A stretch of 64,000 bases of DNA from CAWFXC01 sp963819735 (GCA_963819735.1 CAWFXC010000001.1:62001-126000); one strand, 5' to 3'. Shown: positions 33,940 through 42,805, numbered from the stretch's first letter. Made by a program: numbers and translations. The notes: generated by a model from the letters alone, not told the origin.

Positions 33940-35147
33940 CGCCGTCCCACGTCGCGACCACGGCCGCGGTCGCGGTCGCGGTCGCGGTCGCGGTCGCGGT
34001 CGCGGTCGCGGTCGCGGTCGCGGTCGCGGATGATCAGGTGGCTGTCGCCGAACTCGTGCCAGAGGTAACTCAGCTCGAGCGCACACGAGTACGCCGCCAC
34101 CAACGCATCGCGCCCCGCGAACGCCTCGAGCATCATGAGGTGCGACGACTCGGGCTCGTGCCAACCGGTCAACAGACCGTCGACCGATGCGACCGGCGCG
34201 TCGGGGGTGATCACGACGTCGGTCCAGCCCGAGCCCGGGTGGACGACGCCCCGGTCGTCGGTGACGGTGGCCAGGGCGCGGACGACGGTGGTGCCGGCGG
34301 CGATCACTCGCCCACCATTCTCGCGGACGGCGTTGACCGCGGCGGCGGTCGCCCGACTCACCGCGTACTGCTCGGGGTACGGCGCCTCGTCGCCCTCGAG
34401 CGACGACACGCCGGTGTGGAGCAGCAACGGCATGATCTCGACGCCGCGCCCGACGAGATCGGTGACCAGCTCGGGCGTGAACGGACGGCTCGCGCTGGGC
34501 ATCTCGGCGCTGCCCGGGTCGCGGGCGAACACGGTCTGGTACGTCGTGAGCGGCCAGTCGCGTGACACGTGGCGGTACCGGATCGGCCGCCCGTGGGCCA
34601 GCAGGTAGGCCACGATGCCGCCCTCTCCGTCGCCGGCGTCGCCATCCCCGAGATCGAGCTGGGCCACCCAGAGCCGACGTGAGCTCGCGAACGGCGCCAG
34701 GAGTTGGATCCGTCCGGACCCGAGGAGGTCGATCACGAACGGTCGGTCGAGGTGGCGCGGCGAAGTGGTGCCGGCGTCGGGAGTGCGCACCTCGACCAGC
34801 CAGAGGCCGCCCGGCACCGCGCCCGAGAGGTGCACCACGATCCGCTCGCCACCGGGGAGGCGACCGTCGATCGCGGCGGGGACGGTGGCCGACGTGTTGA
34901 CCACCAGGAGGTCGCCGGGGGCGAGCGCCTCACCGAGGTCGACGAATCGGGAGTCGACGGGGTCGACATCGCCCCGGCTCACGAGGAGCCGGACTCCGTC
35001 ACGCCGGAGGCCGCGCGCCTCGGGCGGCTCGTGGGCCTCGTGCCAGGGATCGAGCACGAAATCCAAGCGCTGATAGCCGGATCGCCCCGCGTCGCGGCCG
35101 GGGGCTCCGACTCGGTGGAAGTCGGTGGGGGTCGTGAGTGTCGTCAT
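33936..35147 (-). CDS. QueA-like S-adenosylmethionine:tRNA ribosyltransferase-isomerase family protein with Arg-Asp repeat tail
   Basis: 403 residues. It has the QueA fold blocks GVRLLVSRGDVDPVDSRFVDLGEALAPGDLLVVNTSATVPA, GGERIVVHL, ISGxx-like RYRHVSRDWPLTTYQTVFA, IMPLLLHTGVSSLEG and GGRVIAAGTTVVRALATV. True QueA converts preQ1-tRNA to epoxyqueuosine-tRNA; no other queuosine gene is nearby, so this paralogue may have another substrate. The C-terminus after HEFGDSHLII is an Arg-Asp repeat of about eleven units encoded by a hexanucleotide repeat. The tail ends inside the start of the SufR-like gene. It overlaps the upstream SDR stop by ATGA. Confidence 0.85.
   Translation of the reverse strand: MTTLTTPTDFHRVGAPGRDAGRSGYQRLDFVLDPWHEAHEPPEARGLRRDGVRLLVSRGDVDPVDSRFVDLGEALAPGDLLVVNTSATVPAAIDGRLPGGERIVVHLSGAVPGGLWLVEVRTPDAGTTSPRHLDRPFVIDLLGSGRIQLLAPFASSRRLWVAQLDLGDGDAGDGEGGIVAYLLAHGRPIRYRHVSRDWPLTTYQTVFARDPGSAEMPSASRPFTPELVTDLVGRGVEIMPLLLHTGVSSLEGDEAPYPEQYAVSRATAAAVNAVRENGGRVIAAGTTVVRALATVTDDRGVVHPGSGWTDVVITPDAPVASVDGLLTGWHEPESSHLMMLEAFAGRDALVAAYSCALELSYLWHEFGDSHLIIRDRDRDRDRDRDRDRDRDRDRGRGRDVGRR
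33966..34029 (-). repeat. Hexanucleotide tandem repeat (GCGGTC)10
   Basis: Ten exact copies of GCGGTC plus a partial copy, inside the 3' end of the QueA-like gene. It encodes alternating Arg-Asp. Being a multiple of three, changes in copy number alter tail length but not frame. Confidence 0.97.
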
Positions 35148-35923
35148 GACTGCCTCGGTTCTGCGAGCGCCATCGCTCGCGCTTCGTAGCGCCCGCTCGG
35201 CTGGCCGCCGTTGATGAGGGTGAGCAGGCCGGGCACGCTCGCGTCGGGCTCCGGACGATCGGAGATGTCCTCGCCGGGGAACGCGTCCTGCTGCATCTGC
35301 GTTCGCATGTCGCCCGGATCCACGACGAGGACGCGGAGATCCGGTCGCTCCACGGCCAGGATGCGGCTGGCATGCTCGAGCGCCGCCTTCGACGCGCCGT
35401 ACCCGCCCCATCCGGCGTAGGCCTCGACCGCGGCGTCGGATGTGATGTTGATCACGGTGGCGCCCGCGGCCAGGCCCGCGTCGAGCGCCTGCACCAGCGC
35501 GATCGGTGCCACCACGTTGACGTCGAACACGGTGCGCAGCACGTCGGCGTCGATCGCCGACAGCGAAGGCAACGGACTCTGTCCGAGGGTGCTCGCGTTG
35601 TTCACCACCAGATCGACCGGACCGAGATCGGCGACGGCGCGCGCCAGTGCGGCGCGATGCCCACCGTCGGCGACGTCACCGGCGACAGCGACGACCACCG
35701 GCCGACCACCCCCCGCAGTGACACCCGCGGCGATATCGGCGACGGTGGCGGCGAGCTCCACCGGGTGCCGGGCATCGACCACGACCGCCCAGCCCTGATC
35801 GGCGAGCGCCCGGGCCAACGCCCGGCCGAGCCCCTGCGACGCCCCCGTGACCACCGCGACCCGCCCGCGGGCGCTCCGGGACGCGTCCCCGTTTCCCTGC
35901 ATCTCCGTGGTGTGCTGGTTCAC
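35144..35923 (-). CDS. SDR-family oxidoreductase (first gene of the QueA-like/SufR-like operon)
   Basis: 259 residues from GTG 35923, which has GGAGG eight bases upstream. TGASQGLGRAL (cofactor motif, near residue 23), VVNNAST, GYGASKAAL (YxxxK) and VVDPGDMRT are visible. Reaction unknown. It overlaps the QueA-like start by four bases, so SDR, QueA-like and SufR-like genes form one operon. A perfect 10-6-10 inverted repeat lies 49 bases upstream of its start. Confidence 0.88.
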   Translation of the reverse strand: MNQHTTEMQGNGDASRSARGRVAVVTGASQGLGRALARALADQGWAVVVDARHPVELAATVADIAAGVTAGGGRPVVVAVAGDVADGGHRAALARAVADLGPVDLVVNNASTLGQSPLPSLSAIDADVLRTVFDVNVVAPIALVQALDAGLAAGATVINITSDAAVEAYAGWGGYGASKAALEHASRILAVERPDLRVLVVDPGDMRTQMQQDAFPGEDISDRPEPDASVPGLLTLINGGQPSGRYEARAMALAEPRQS

Positions 35924-35971
35924 GGCTGCCTCCTCCGTCTCGCTCCGTGTCGCTGAAGAATTGGTGTCGAT

Positions 35972-35997
35972 AAAGAACAAGGTAGCACTTGTTCTTT
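35972..35997. promoter_or_regulatory. Perfect inverted repeat operator
   Basis: AAAGAACAAG-N6-CTTGTTCTTT, 10-bp arms in an AT-rich patch between the SDR operon (minus) and the ammonium transporter gene (plus). It has the size and symmetry of a TetR-type operator and sits where the SDR promoter should be. Confidence 0.6.
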
Positions 35998-36122
35998 CCA
36001 TGCACCACGGAAGAACTGGCCCGAACCCGTCAGCCGGGGAACCGGTGCGTGTCACCGGCACGATCAAGCGCTGTAACGGCAGGCACAACTTTCAGCAATC
36101 GCGCGGCCGGACTGTCGGCCGC

Positions 36123-37655
36123 ATGATGACAACATTGCGCCTCAACCTCAGGGATCCGGATCGGCGCCGCTACGTCGGCGCCAAACTCGGCGGCAAGATG
36201 ATCGGCCTCGCGCTGGTCATGGGGATGATCTACGGGTTCGCGTGGTACTTCAGTACCCACGCGGGCGCGTCGGTGCCCGGCCAAGCCGCAGTGAAGGTCA
36301 CCGAGGTGGTGAACGGCCTCAACACCGCGTGGGTGCTGGTCACCGCCTTCTTGGTGTTCTTCATGCAAGCGGGCTTCATGATGTTGGAGGGCGGCTTCGC
36401 CCGAGAACGTGAAGTCTCCAACGTCATGATCGAGTGCATCGTGGACACCGCACTCTGCGGCGTCCTCTTCTACGCATTCGGTTTCGCGTTCATGTTCGGG
36501 CCCGGCAACGGGTGGATCGGGTACCACTACTTCTTCCTGCAGGGCGTGCCGCACACGTACACCTACGGCGGCTCGTTCGACACCGGCGTCGCGTTCATGG
36601 CGTTCTTCCTGTTCCAGTTCGCGTTCGCCGACACCGCCAGCACCATCGTGTCGGGCGCAATGGTCGGGCGTACGTCGTTCCGCGGCGACCTCTTCTACAG
36701 CGTCATGGTCAGCGGGTTCATCTACCCGATCTTCGGGCACTGGATCTGGGGCCCCAACGGCTGGCTCGCCACCACGGACACCCCGTTCCGCGACTTCGCC
36801 GGTTCCACCGTCGTCCACACCATCGGCGGCGTGCTCGCCATCTGTGGTGCGATCGCACTCGGCCCGAGGCTGGGTCGAAAATTCAAGCGAGACGGTGGCG
36901 GTATGCCTCCCGGTCACAACATGACCCTCGCCGCCCTCGGCGCGGTCATCCTGTGGTTCGGTTGGTACGGGTTCAACCCCGGCAGCACGCTGTCGGCGAT
37001 GGACTTCGAAGGCATCGGCCGAGTGGCGACCAACACCACACTCGCCGCATGTGCCGGGGCACTCGTCGCAGTGGCGTGGGTCTACCCCCGGTCGAGGAAG
37101 TGGGACGTCGGCATCAGCATCAACGGGCTGCTCGCCGGTCTCGTCGCCATCACGTGTCCGTGTTACTGGGTGTCACCGACCGGATCGATCGCCATCGGGG
37201 CGATTGCGGGGGTGATCATGATCCTGGCCGTCGACTTCACCGAATGGGTTCGAGTCGACGACCCGTGCGGCGCGTTCGCGGTGCACGGTGCCTGTGGGAT
37301 CTGGGGCACGCTCAGCCTCGGTTTCTTCGCCGTCGGCAACTACAGCGACGTGAAGGGCCTGCTGTACGGCGGCAACGCCAACCAGCTGATCGCCCAGATC
37401 AAGGGCAGCGCCACGATCATCGTGTGCACTGGGGCCGCGGGCCTGCTCCTGATGTTCGGGCTCAAGGCGCTCGGCGTGCTGCGCCTCTCCGAAGCCGAGG
37501 AGCTCGAGGGCCTCGACATCGCCGAGCACGGCGCACCGGCCTACCACCCGGAGCCGGCCTACCAGGGCTACTCACCCGTCCCGACGGCGGTCGAAGCTGC
37601 CTCGGTGTCGACCGGTCCCCCGTCTGACGTGCGCCTCCCGACCACCACCGAGTAA
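36123..37655 (+). CDS. amt: Ammonium transporter, Amt family
   Basis: About 510 residues with a basic cytoplasmic start (MMTTLRLNLRDPDRRRYVGAK) and twelve or so membrane helices, longer than the 400-430 of AmtB. Family features are FFMQAGFMMLEGGFAREREV, the first pore His in STVVHTIGGVLA, GWYGFNPGS, and the second His in DPCGAFAVHGACGIWGTLSLG. The C-terminal tail (about 445-510) is cytoplasmic, Pro/Tyr-rich and unusual. It conducts ammonium across the membrane. No glnK/PII gene follows. It ends in a strong terminator. ATG 36123 lacks a clear Shine-Dalgarno; 36126 is equivalent. Confidence 0.95.
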   Translation: MMTTLRLNLRDPDRRRYVGAKLGGKMIGLALVMGMIYGFAWYFSTHAGASVPGQAAVKVTEVVNGLNTAWVLVTAFLVFFMQAGFMMLEGGFAREREVSNVMIECIVDTALCGVLFYAFGFAFMFGPGNGWIGYHYFFLQGVPHTYTYGGSFDTGVAFMAFFLFQFAFADTASTIVSGAMVGRTSFRGDLFYSVMVSGFIYPIFGHWIWGPNGWLATTDTPFRDFAGSTVVHTIGGVLAICGAIALGPRLGRKFKRDGGGMPPGHNMTLAALGAVILWFGWYGFNPGSTLSAMDFEGIGRVATNTTLAACAGALVAVAWVYPRSRKWDVGISINGLLAGLVAITCPCYWVSPTGSIAIGAIAGVIMILAVDFTEWVRVDDPCGAFAVHGACGIWGTLSLGFFAVGNYSDVKGLLYGGNANQLIAQIKGSATIIVCTGAAGLLLMFGLKALGVLRLSEAEELEGLDIAEHGAPAYHPEPAYQGYSPVPTAVEAASVSTGPPSDVRLPTTTE

Positions 37656-37695
37656 CGGGATCGCACCCAAGGCCTCCCACGAGGGAGGCGCACGC

Positions 37696-37738
37696 GAGGA
37701 CGAGCCGGGCACCGGTGCCCGGCTCGTCCTCGTCTTTT
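37696..37738 (+). terminator. Rho-independent terminator of the ammonium transporter gene
   Basis: An 18-bp perfect dyad (GAGGACGAGCCGGGCACC followed immediately by its complement, 37696-37731) and then GTCTTTT. The symmetry allows function in both directions, also serving the convergent regulator gene. Confidence 0.9.
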
Positions 37739-37816
37739 CGTCGTGCTCCGGTGTGTGGTGTCGCGCCGGTCGCCCGCCCACACCCGCGGCGGGGACCGCG
37801 GGTGGGGCGGAAGCGA

Positions 37817-38419
37817 TCAGGGGGCACGCTCGAGCAGGTATCCGGCGCCCCGGACCCGCCGGAGCAGGAGACCCAACGGTGCGAGGCTGTTGGCGATGCG
37901 CCGCATCGAGGTCTTGACCGCCTCGGCGTGAGCACTGGAGGTGCCGACGCTGTACACGTCGTTCACCTGCTCGTCGCGTACGACGGTGCCGAAGTTGCGA
38001 GCGAAGAGCTCGATCATCGGCACCTGGCCCGGAGGAACCACACACCAGCGGTCACGGAACCAGAGCAGGCCGTCGTCGTCGAGCCACGGGGTCTCGGCGA
38101 GATCGGCGCGACGCGCCAGAGTGGTTGCCCGTACCCGGAGGTCGTCACGATCGACCGGGCAACGCACCCAGTCCTCGAGCTCGTCCCACGGTGAGGGCGG
38201 CGCGTCGAGCTCGTTGAGGATCAGGATTCGCGCAACGCCCAGAGCGGCCAGCTCGTCGCGGTACGCGTGTTCCGTCGGCCAACGCACGAGGCGTACGTCG
38301 ACCGGCAGGTCGGGATCGAAGAGAAACGGATGGGTACGAACGCTGCCGCCGAGCAGAGCTTCGAGCGACAGCTCGTTCGGCGCGGCCGAGATGGCCGCGC
38401 TGCGAGTCGGGGAACGCAT
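37817..38419 (-). CDS. OmpR-type winged-helix regulator with degenerate receiver-like N-terminus
   Basis: 200 residues from ATG 38419 (AAGGAG seven bases upstream). Residues about 30-110 look like an alpha/beta receiver-like fold (VRLVRWPTEHAYRDELAALGVARILILNELDAPP) without a recognisable phospho-acceptor Asp in the usual context. The C-terminal half (about 115-200) is a PhoB-type winged helix: LLARNFG-like segment, DEQVNDVYSVG, TSMRRIANSLAPLGLLLRRVRGAGYLLER. No histidine kinase is nearby. It probably acts without phosphorylation. Target genes are unknown. Confidence 0.78.
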   Translation of the reverse strand: MRSPTRSAAISAAPNELSLEALLGGSVRTHPFLFDPDLPVDVRLVRWPTEHAYRDELAALGVARILILNELDAPPSPWDELEDWVRCPVDRDDLRVRATTLARRADLAETPWLDDDGLLWFRDRWCVVPPGQVPMIELFARNFGTVVRDEQVNDVYSVGTSSAHAEAVKTSMRRIANSLAPLGLLLRRVRGAGYLLERAP

Positions 38420-38496
38420 GCGGAACTCCTTCGTGCGCGCGCTGCGAGAGCGCGACGACCACAAACGGAAGCGCGACGGCACACGGCCGCCGCGGG

Positions 38497-38886
38497 TTAC
38501 GCGATGCGAAGAACCGGTGGCCCTCGACCCGGCCGTGCTCCGGCGATCCAGAGCTCGGCGACGGTGGACAATCCGGAGAGCGATGCCCGGAGCTTGCGCA
38601 GTGCTGCGGCCAGTGCCGCGGCCACGAGAACCGCCAACCCGAAACGCAGCAAGAGCGACCCGAACGGCGACCGGAGGGTTCGTGCCTGTTGGGCGCCGAG
38701 GTCGCGGAAGGTCGAGCCGGCGAGGACGATCGAATCGGAGAGGTGCTCGACCGAGCCACCACGCGAGAGACCGGAGGGGCCGACGTCGATCGACGGCGCG
38801 GGGGCCGGATCGACTCCGATGCCGGCGGTGATGATGAGCGCCGCGGCGGCAACCGCGACCAGACCCAGCAGCCGACGGCGCAACAT
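38497..38886 (-). CDS. Small membrane/exported protein of unknown function
   Basis: 129 residues. The N-terminal hydrophobic segment (RRLLGLVAVAAAALIITAGIGV) is a signal peptide or anchor. A polar region of about 50 residues and a second helix (LLLRFGLAVLVAAALAAAL, about 78-97) follow. No family was recognised. It lies upstream of the winged-helix regulator on the same strand (77 bases) and downstream of an amidohydrolase gene, and may be its own unit. Confidence 0.55.
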   Translation of the reverse strand: MLRRRLLGLVAVAAAALIITAGIGVDPAPAPSIDVGPSGLSRGGSVEHLSDSIVLAGSTFRDLGAQQARTLRSPFGSLLLRFGLAVLVAAALAAALRKLRASLSGLSTVAELWIAGARPGRGPPVLRIA

Positions 38887-39001
38887 CGGAGAATCCTAGC
38901 GAACGATCAGCCGGAAACCCGACGGCAGTAGGGCCGCACCCCGAGCGGCGCCGGGCGAACCCGACCCGTCGACCCCCTCCGTCGACGCTGGCTTGTGGCG
39001 T

Positions 39002-40168
39002 CTACCCCGCAGGCGTGGGGGTGAGATCGGTGTCGAGATCGAGGCCGAAGTGCTCGGCCGGGTTCTCGAGCAGGATCCGCCGCCGGGTGGCGTCGTCGAC
39101 CTTGGCGAACGCCTCGTCGATGTAGGCCGGCGTGTCGGGGAACGTGCCCACCGAGTGCGGGAAGTCGGTCCCGAACATGAACCAGTCGAGCGGCATGAGG
39201 TCGCCCATCTGCAGCGCGAGCGGTTCCCGCACCATCCCGAACAGGCACTGCTGCTTCACGTACTCCGAGGGCATCTTCGGCAGCTGGAGCTGGAACCAGT
39301 CGTTGTAGACCGTGTAATCGCGGTCCATGTAGTAGAGCATCGCCGGGAGATACGCGCAGTTGACCTCGGCGAAGTAGAAGCGGAGATCGGGGTGGCGGTC
39401 GAACACGCCGTCGACGATCATCTGGGCGATCGCATAGGCCGGCGTGGAGCCACCGCAGTGCTGCGTCATCCCGCCCGCGGCCTTGGCGTCTGAAGGATTC
39501 GGCCCCTTCGGGGGCGGGCCGGTCTGGGCGCCGAAGTTCAGGTGCGGTGACAGCGCGATGCCGAGCTCGAGCGACTTCTCCCAGAAGCGGTCGTCGTCGG
39601 CCGTGGGGGAACCGGTGCCATTGGGGAACTGCTGGAACGTGATCGTCTTGATCCCGTTCTGGGCCGCCCACTCGAGCTCCGCGACCGCGTCGTCGATCCC
39701 GCTGATCGGCATGAACGCGTTCCCGATGAGCCGGTCGGGTGCGACCGAGCAGAAGTCTTCGGCGAGGAACGTGTTGTACGCGTGCACGATCGATCGGTAG
39801 ACGGCGCGGTCGTCGATGCCCTCGATGAAACGGGTGACGAACACCGGCGGGTAGAGCACCTCGGCGTCGATGCCGTCCTGATCCTGTTCGCGCAACCGCT
39901 GGTGCGCGTCGCCGGTGCCGGGCACCGGATCGCCCGCGTCGTTGAAGTAGGTGGCGTGGGCGAAGCGCACCGGGCCGGGGCCGGTGACGTTCTGGCCCGT
40001 GTGCATGAGCGCCTGGCCCTCGACGATCCAACCGTCGCCCTGGCCGTCGGGGAGGTGCACGAGCCGCGGGGCGCGGTCGCGCCACTTCTCGGGGACGTGG
40101 CGGACCCACGGGTCCGGGGGTGTCTCCACGTGGCCGTCGGCCGAGATGATTCCGTACTTGCGTCCCAT
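39002..40168 (-). CDS. Amidohydrolase 2 (ACMSD-like) family protein
   Basis: 388 residues, TIM-barrel metal-dependent hydrolase of the aminocarboxymuconate-semialdehyde-decarboxylase type. The first metal motif is SADGHVETPPDPW (DxH in place of HxH, common in this group). Later elements are ALSPHLNFG, FYFAEVNCAYLPAMLYYMD and the GTDFPHSVGTFPDTPAYI Asp motif. It probably decarboxylates or hydrolyses a ring-cleavage product. It is divergent from the P450 gene at 40368, which is followed by a second amidohydrolase of the same family at 41588. Confidence 0.88.
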   Translation of the reverse strand: MGRKYGIISADGHVETPPDPWVRHVPEKWRDRAPRLVHLPDGQGDGWIVEGQALMHTGQNVTGPGPVRFAHATYFNDAGDPVPGTGDAHQRLREQDQDGIDAEVLYPPVFVTRFIEGIDDRAVYRSIVHAYNTFLAEDFCSVAPDRLIGNAFMPISGIDDAVAELEWAAQNGIKTITFQQFPNGTGSPTADDDRFWEKSLELGIALSPHLNFGAQTGPPPKGPNPSDAKAAGGMTQHCGGSTPAYAIAQMIVDGVFDRHPDLRFYFAEVNCAYLPAMLYYMDRDYTVYNDWFQLQLPKMPSEYVKQQCLFGMVREPLALQMGDLMPLDWFMFGTDFPHSVGTFPDTPAYIDEAFAKVDDATRRRILLENPAEHFGLDLDTDLTPTPAG

Positions 40169-40367
40169 TGCACTCCCCCTGGTCGCACCTTCGTCGCACC
40201 GGCAGTGCCGCCGTGGCCACCAGCATGGATCCGGAAGCGGTGCACGCGCCAGCGCTCCCGGCGCTCCCGAAGTTCTGGCGCTTCCCGGCGCCCGCGGGCG
40301 AATCTACATAAGATATACGAATCCGTTGTCAGCCTGGGCGTGGACGTGGTGGGGAGGTCGCCGGCAC
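40169..40367. promoter_or_regulatory. Divergent promoter region between amidohydrolase and P450 genes
   Basis: An AT-rich island (ATCTACATAAGATATACGAATC, 40302-40323) lies 45 bases before the P450 start. GATATACGAATC within it only weakly resembles the GRTAYMGNATWT motif. Promoters for one or both genes probably lie here. Nothing else is evident. Confidence 0.35.
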
Positions 40368-41564
40368 ATGATCGATTGGGAGCCGCACGCGGAGGAGTTC
40401 CGCTTCAACCCGTATCCGCTCTACCGCCAGCTCCGCGACGACGAACCGCTGTACCACAACGAGGCGCGCGGCTTCTACGCGCTGACGCGGTTCGACGACT
40501 GCTGGAACGCGCTGGTCGACACCAAGCGCTTCGTGAGCAGCGGGGGCGTCTCGCTCGAGAAGTACGAGGTCGGCCAGAAGCTCATGATCCTCATGGATCC
40601 GCCACGCCACACGTGGCACCGCAAGGTCATGAGCCACATGTTCACGCCGCGCGTGATCGCCGCGCTCGAGCCCGGGATCCGCGCCACGTGCGTGCGGTTG
40701 CTCGACGACCTCCGCGACCGCGACGAGTTCGACGTCGTCGAAGACTTCTCGATGCTGCTGCCCATGTACGTGATCGCCGAGCTGATCGGCCTGCCCGACG
40801 AGTACCGCCTCACCGCCAAGCGACTCAGCCACCTCGCCGCGCAGCGCGTCAGCTCGAACGCCGCGCCGGAGGCCGCGATCGCGGCGTCGATCGAGCTCAA
40901 CGACTACCTGCTCGAAGCCACCAAGGACCGCCGCAACAATTTGGGGAGCGACATCATCAGCACGATCATGACGACGCCGATGGTCGACGACTCCGGTGAG
41001 GAGCGCTACCTCGACGACGAGCAGATCGCGGCCTTCTTCTTCGAGTTCACCTTCGCCGGGAACGACACCACCACCCGTTCCATCGCCAACGCCATCGTGG
41101 GGCTCTCGTGGTACCCCGACCAACGGCACGAGCTCATCGACGATCCGTCGTTGATCCCGAACGGCGCCGAAGAGCTGGTGCGGTGGGACACCCCGTCGCA
41201 CTACCTCGGCCGCACCACCGCCGAAGACGTCGAACTGCCGTACGGCACCATCCCCGCGGGATCGACGGTGGCGATCGTGCTCGCGTCGGCCAACCACGAC
41301 GAGCGGATGTACGACGAGCCCGAGTTGCTCGACATCTACCGCCACTTCGACCGCAAGCTCGCGTTCGGTATCGGCCCGCATGTGTGCATCGGCGCGGCAC
41401 TGGCGCGGCTCGAGCTCCGCGTCGCGTTCGAGGAGTTCCTCGCCCGCTTCCACGACTTCCACATCGGCGACACCGGCTGCGTGCAGGACCTCTCGGGCCA
41501 GAACCGGGGCCTGTTCCACCTGCCGCTCGTGATCGACAAGGCTGCTACCCGCGCATCGGTGTAG
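40368..41564 (+). CDS. Cytochrome P450
   Basis: 398 residues, a soluble bacterial class I P450. The I-helix oxygen motif is FTFAGNDTTTR, the ExxR pair is in AEELVRWDTP, and the heme loop is FGIGPHVCIGAALARLEL with the ligand Cys at residue 340. It hydroxylates an unknown substrate with electrons from a ferredoxin not encoded nearby. ATG 40368 starts MIDWEPHAEEFRFNPYPLYRQLR and is preceded by GGGAGG. It forms an operon with the amidohydrolase (23 bases) and possibly the MFS gene. Confidence 0.95.
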   Translation: MIDWEPHAEEFRFNPYPLYRQLRDDEPLYHNEARGFYALTRFDDCWNALVDTKRFVSSGGVSLEKYEVGQKLMILMDPPRHTWHRKVMSHMFTPRVIAALEPGIRATCVRLLDDLRDRDEFDVVEDFSMLLPMYVIAELIGLPDEYRLTAKRLSHLAAQRVSSNAAPEAAIAASIELNDYLLEATKDRRNNLGSDIISTIMTTPMVDDSGEERYLDDEQIAAFFFEFTFAGNDTTTRSIANAIVGLSWYPDQRHELIDDPSLIPNGAEELVRWDTPSHYLGRTTAEDVELPYGTIPAGSTVAIVLASANHDERMYDEPELLDIYRHFDRKLAFGIGPHVCIGAALARLELRVAFEEFLARFHDFHIGDTGCVQDLSGQNRGLFHLPLVIDKAATRASV

Positions 41565-41587
41565 CGCAACCGCGAAAGGCGGATCCC

Positions 41588-42805
41588 ATGGACGAACGGC
41601 TCAACTGGATGATCTCGGTCGACGACCACGTCATCGAACCGCCGAACGTGTGGCAGGACCGCGTCGCAGCCAAGCTCCGCGACCGCGCGCCGCGCCTCGT
41701 GAGCGACGCCGACGGTGAGGTGTGGCTGTGGGAAGGCCGCCGCTACCCCACCGCGGGCCTCTCGGCCGCCGCGGGCAAGAAGCGCGAGGAGTTCAGCCCG
41801 TTCCCGCTCACGTTCGCCGACATGCGTGAGGGGTGCTACGAACCGTTGGCCCGGGTCGCCGACATGAACCGCGACGGCGTGCTCGCGTCGCTGCTGTTCC
41901 CGACCTTCCCGCGCTTCGCCGGACCGCTCTTCTCCGAGACGCCCGACCACGAGCTCGGGCTCGCGTGCATCCAGGCCTACAACGACTGGATGATCGACGA
42001 GTGGTGCGCGGCGGCGCCCGGTCGGTTCATCCCCATGATCATCATCCCCTACTGGGACGGCCGGCTCGCGGCGGAGGAGATCGAACGGTGCGCCGCGAAG
42101 GGCGCCAAGGCGATCACGTTCCCCGAGAACCCGGTGCCACTCGGTTTCCCGTCACTGCACGATCACGGCCGCCACTGGGACCCCGTGTTCGCGGCGGCGT
42201 CGGAGACCGGGATGCCGTTGTGCACGCACATCGGTTCCTCGGGGGCGCTCCCGAACACCGCGCCCGACGCCCCGATGCTCGTGTCCACCGCGCTCGCGGT
42301 CATCAACTCGCAGTTCACCCTCACCGACTGGCTGTACAGCGGCAACTTCGTGCGCTTCCCGGACCTCAAGCTCTGCCTCTCGGAGGGCGGGATCGGTTGG
42401 ATCCCCTACGTGCTCGAGCGCTGCGACCACGTCCTCGAGACGCAACGCGCGTGGGCGGCGAAGGCCATCGACATCGATTACGACACGGGCACCGCGAGCG
42501 CCGACGAGACGCGGGCCGTGGTCGACGAGATCGACGCGTTCTCGAGTCTGCCGTCGACGCTGTTCCGTGAGCACGTGTACGGCTGCTTCATCGAGGACGC
42601 GTTCGGATCGCAGAACATCCGCACGATCGGCGTCGAGAACGTGATGATCGAGACCGACTACCCGCACACCGACTCGACCTGGCCCGACTCGTTGGCCACC
42701 GCGCACAAAAGACTGCAGGCGCTGACCGAGGACGAGCAGTACCTTGTGCTCCAGGGCAACGCCCGACGCGTGTTCAACTTCGAGCCGGCCCCGCCGCCGG
42801 ACTGA
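41588..42805 (+). CDS. Amidohydrolase 2 (ACMSD-like) family protein
   Basis: 405 residues from ATG 41588 (AAAGGCGG upstream). ISVDDHVIEPPNVWQDR carries the first metal-site region, MPLCTHIGSSG the barrel His, LCLSEGGIGWIPYVLERCD the next block and IETDYPHTDSTWPDS the Asp motif. Related to the 39002-40168 protein across the divergent promoter, so the two may act on successive or alternative substrates. It follows the P450 closely, which suggests a two-step conversion. Confidence 0.9.
   Translation: MDERLNWMISVDDHVIEPPNVWQDRVAAKLRDRAPRLVSDADGEVWLWEGRRYPTAGLSAAAGKKREEFSPFPLTFADMREGCYEPLARVADMNRDGVLASLLFPTFPRFAGPLFSETPDHELGLACIQAYNDWMIDEWCAAAPGRFIPMIIIPYWDGRLAAEEIERCAAKGAKAITFPENPVPLGFPSLHDHGRHWDPVFAAASETGMPLCTHIGSSGALPNTAPDAPMLVSTALAVINSQFTLTDWLYSGNFVRFPDLKLCLSEGGIGWIPYVLERCDHVLETQRAWAAKAIDIDYDTGTASADETRAVVDEIDAFSSLPSTLFREHVYGCFIEDAFGSQNIRTIGVENVMIETDYPHTDSTWPDSLATAHKRLQALTEDEQYLVLQGNARRVFNFEPAPPPD

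Noticed and set aside
33966..34029. CRISPR or origin-type iterons
   Set aside because: A 6-base microsatellite inside a coding sequence, in frame as Arg-Asp; no replication gene nearby.
40312..40323. Fifth copy of the GntR-type motif (GATATACGAATC)
   Set aside because: It matches the consensus at too few positions; it may simply be a -10 region of the P450 promoter.
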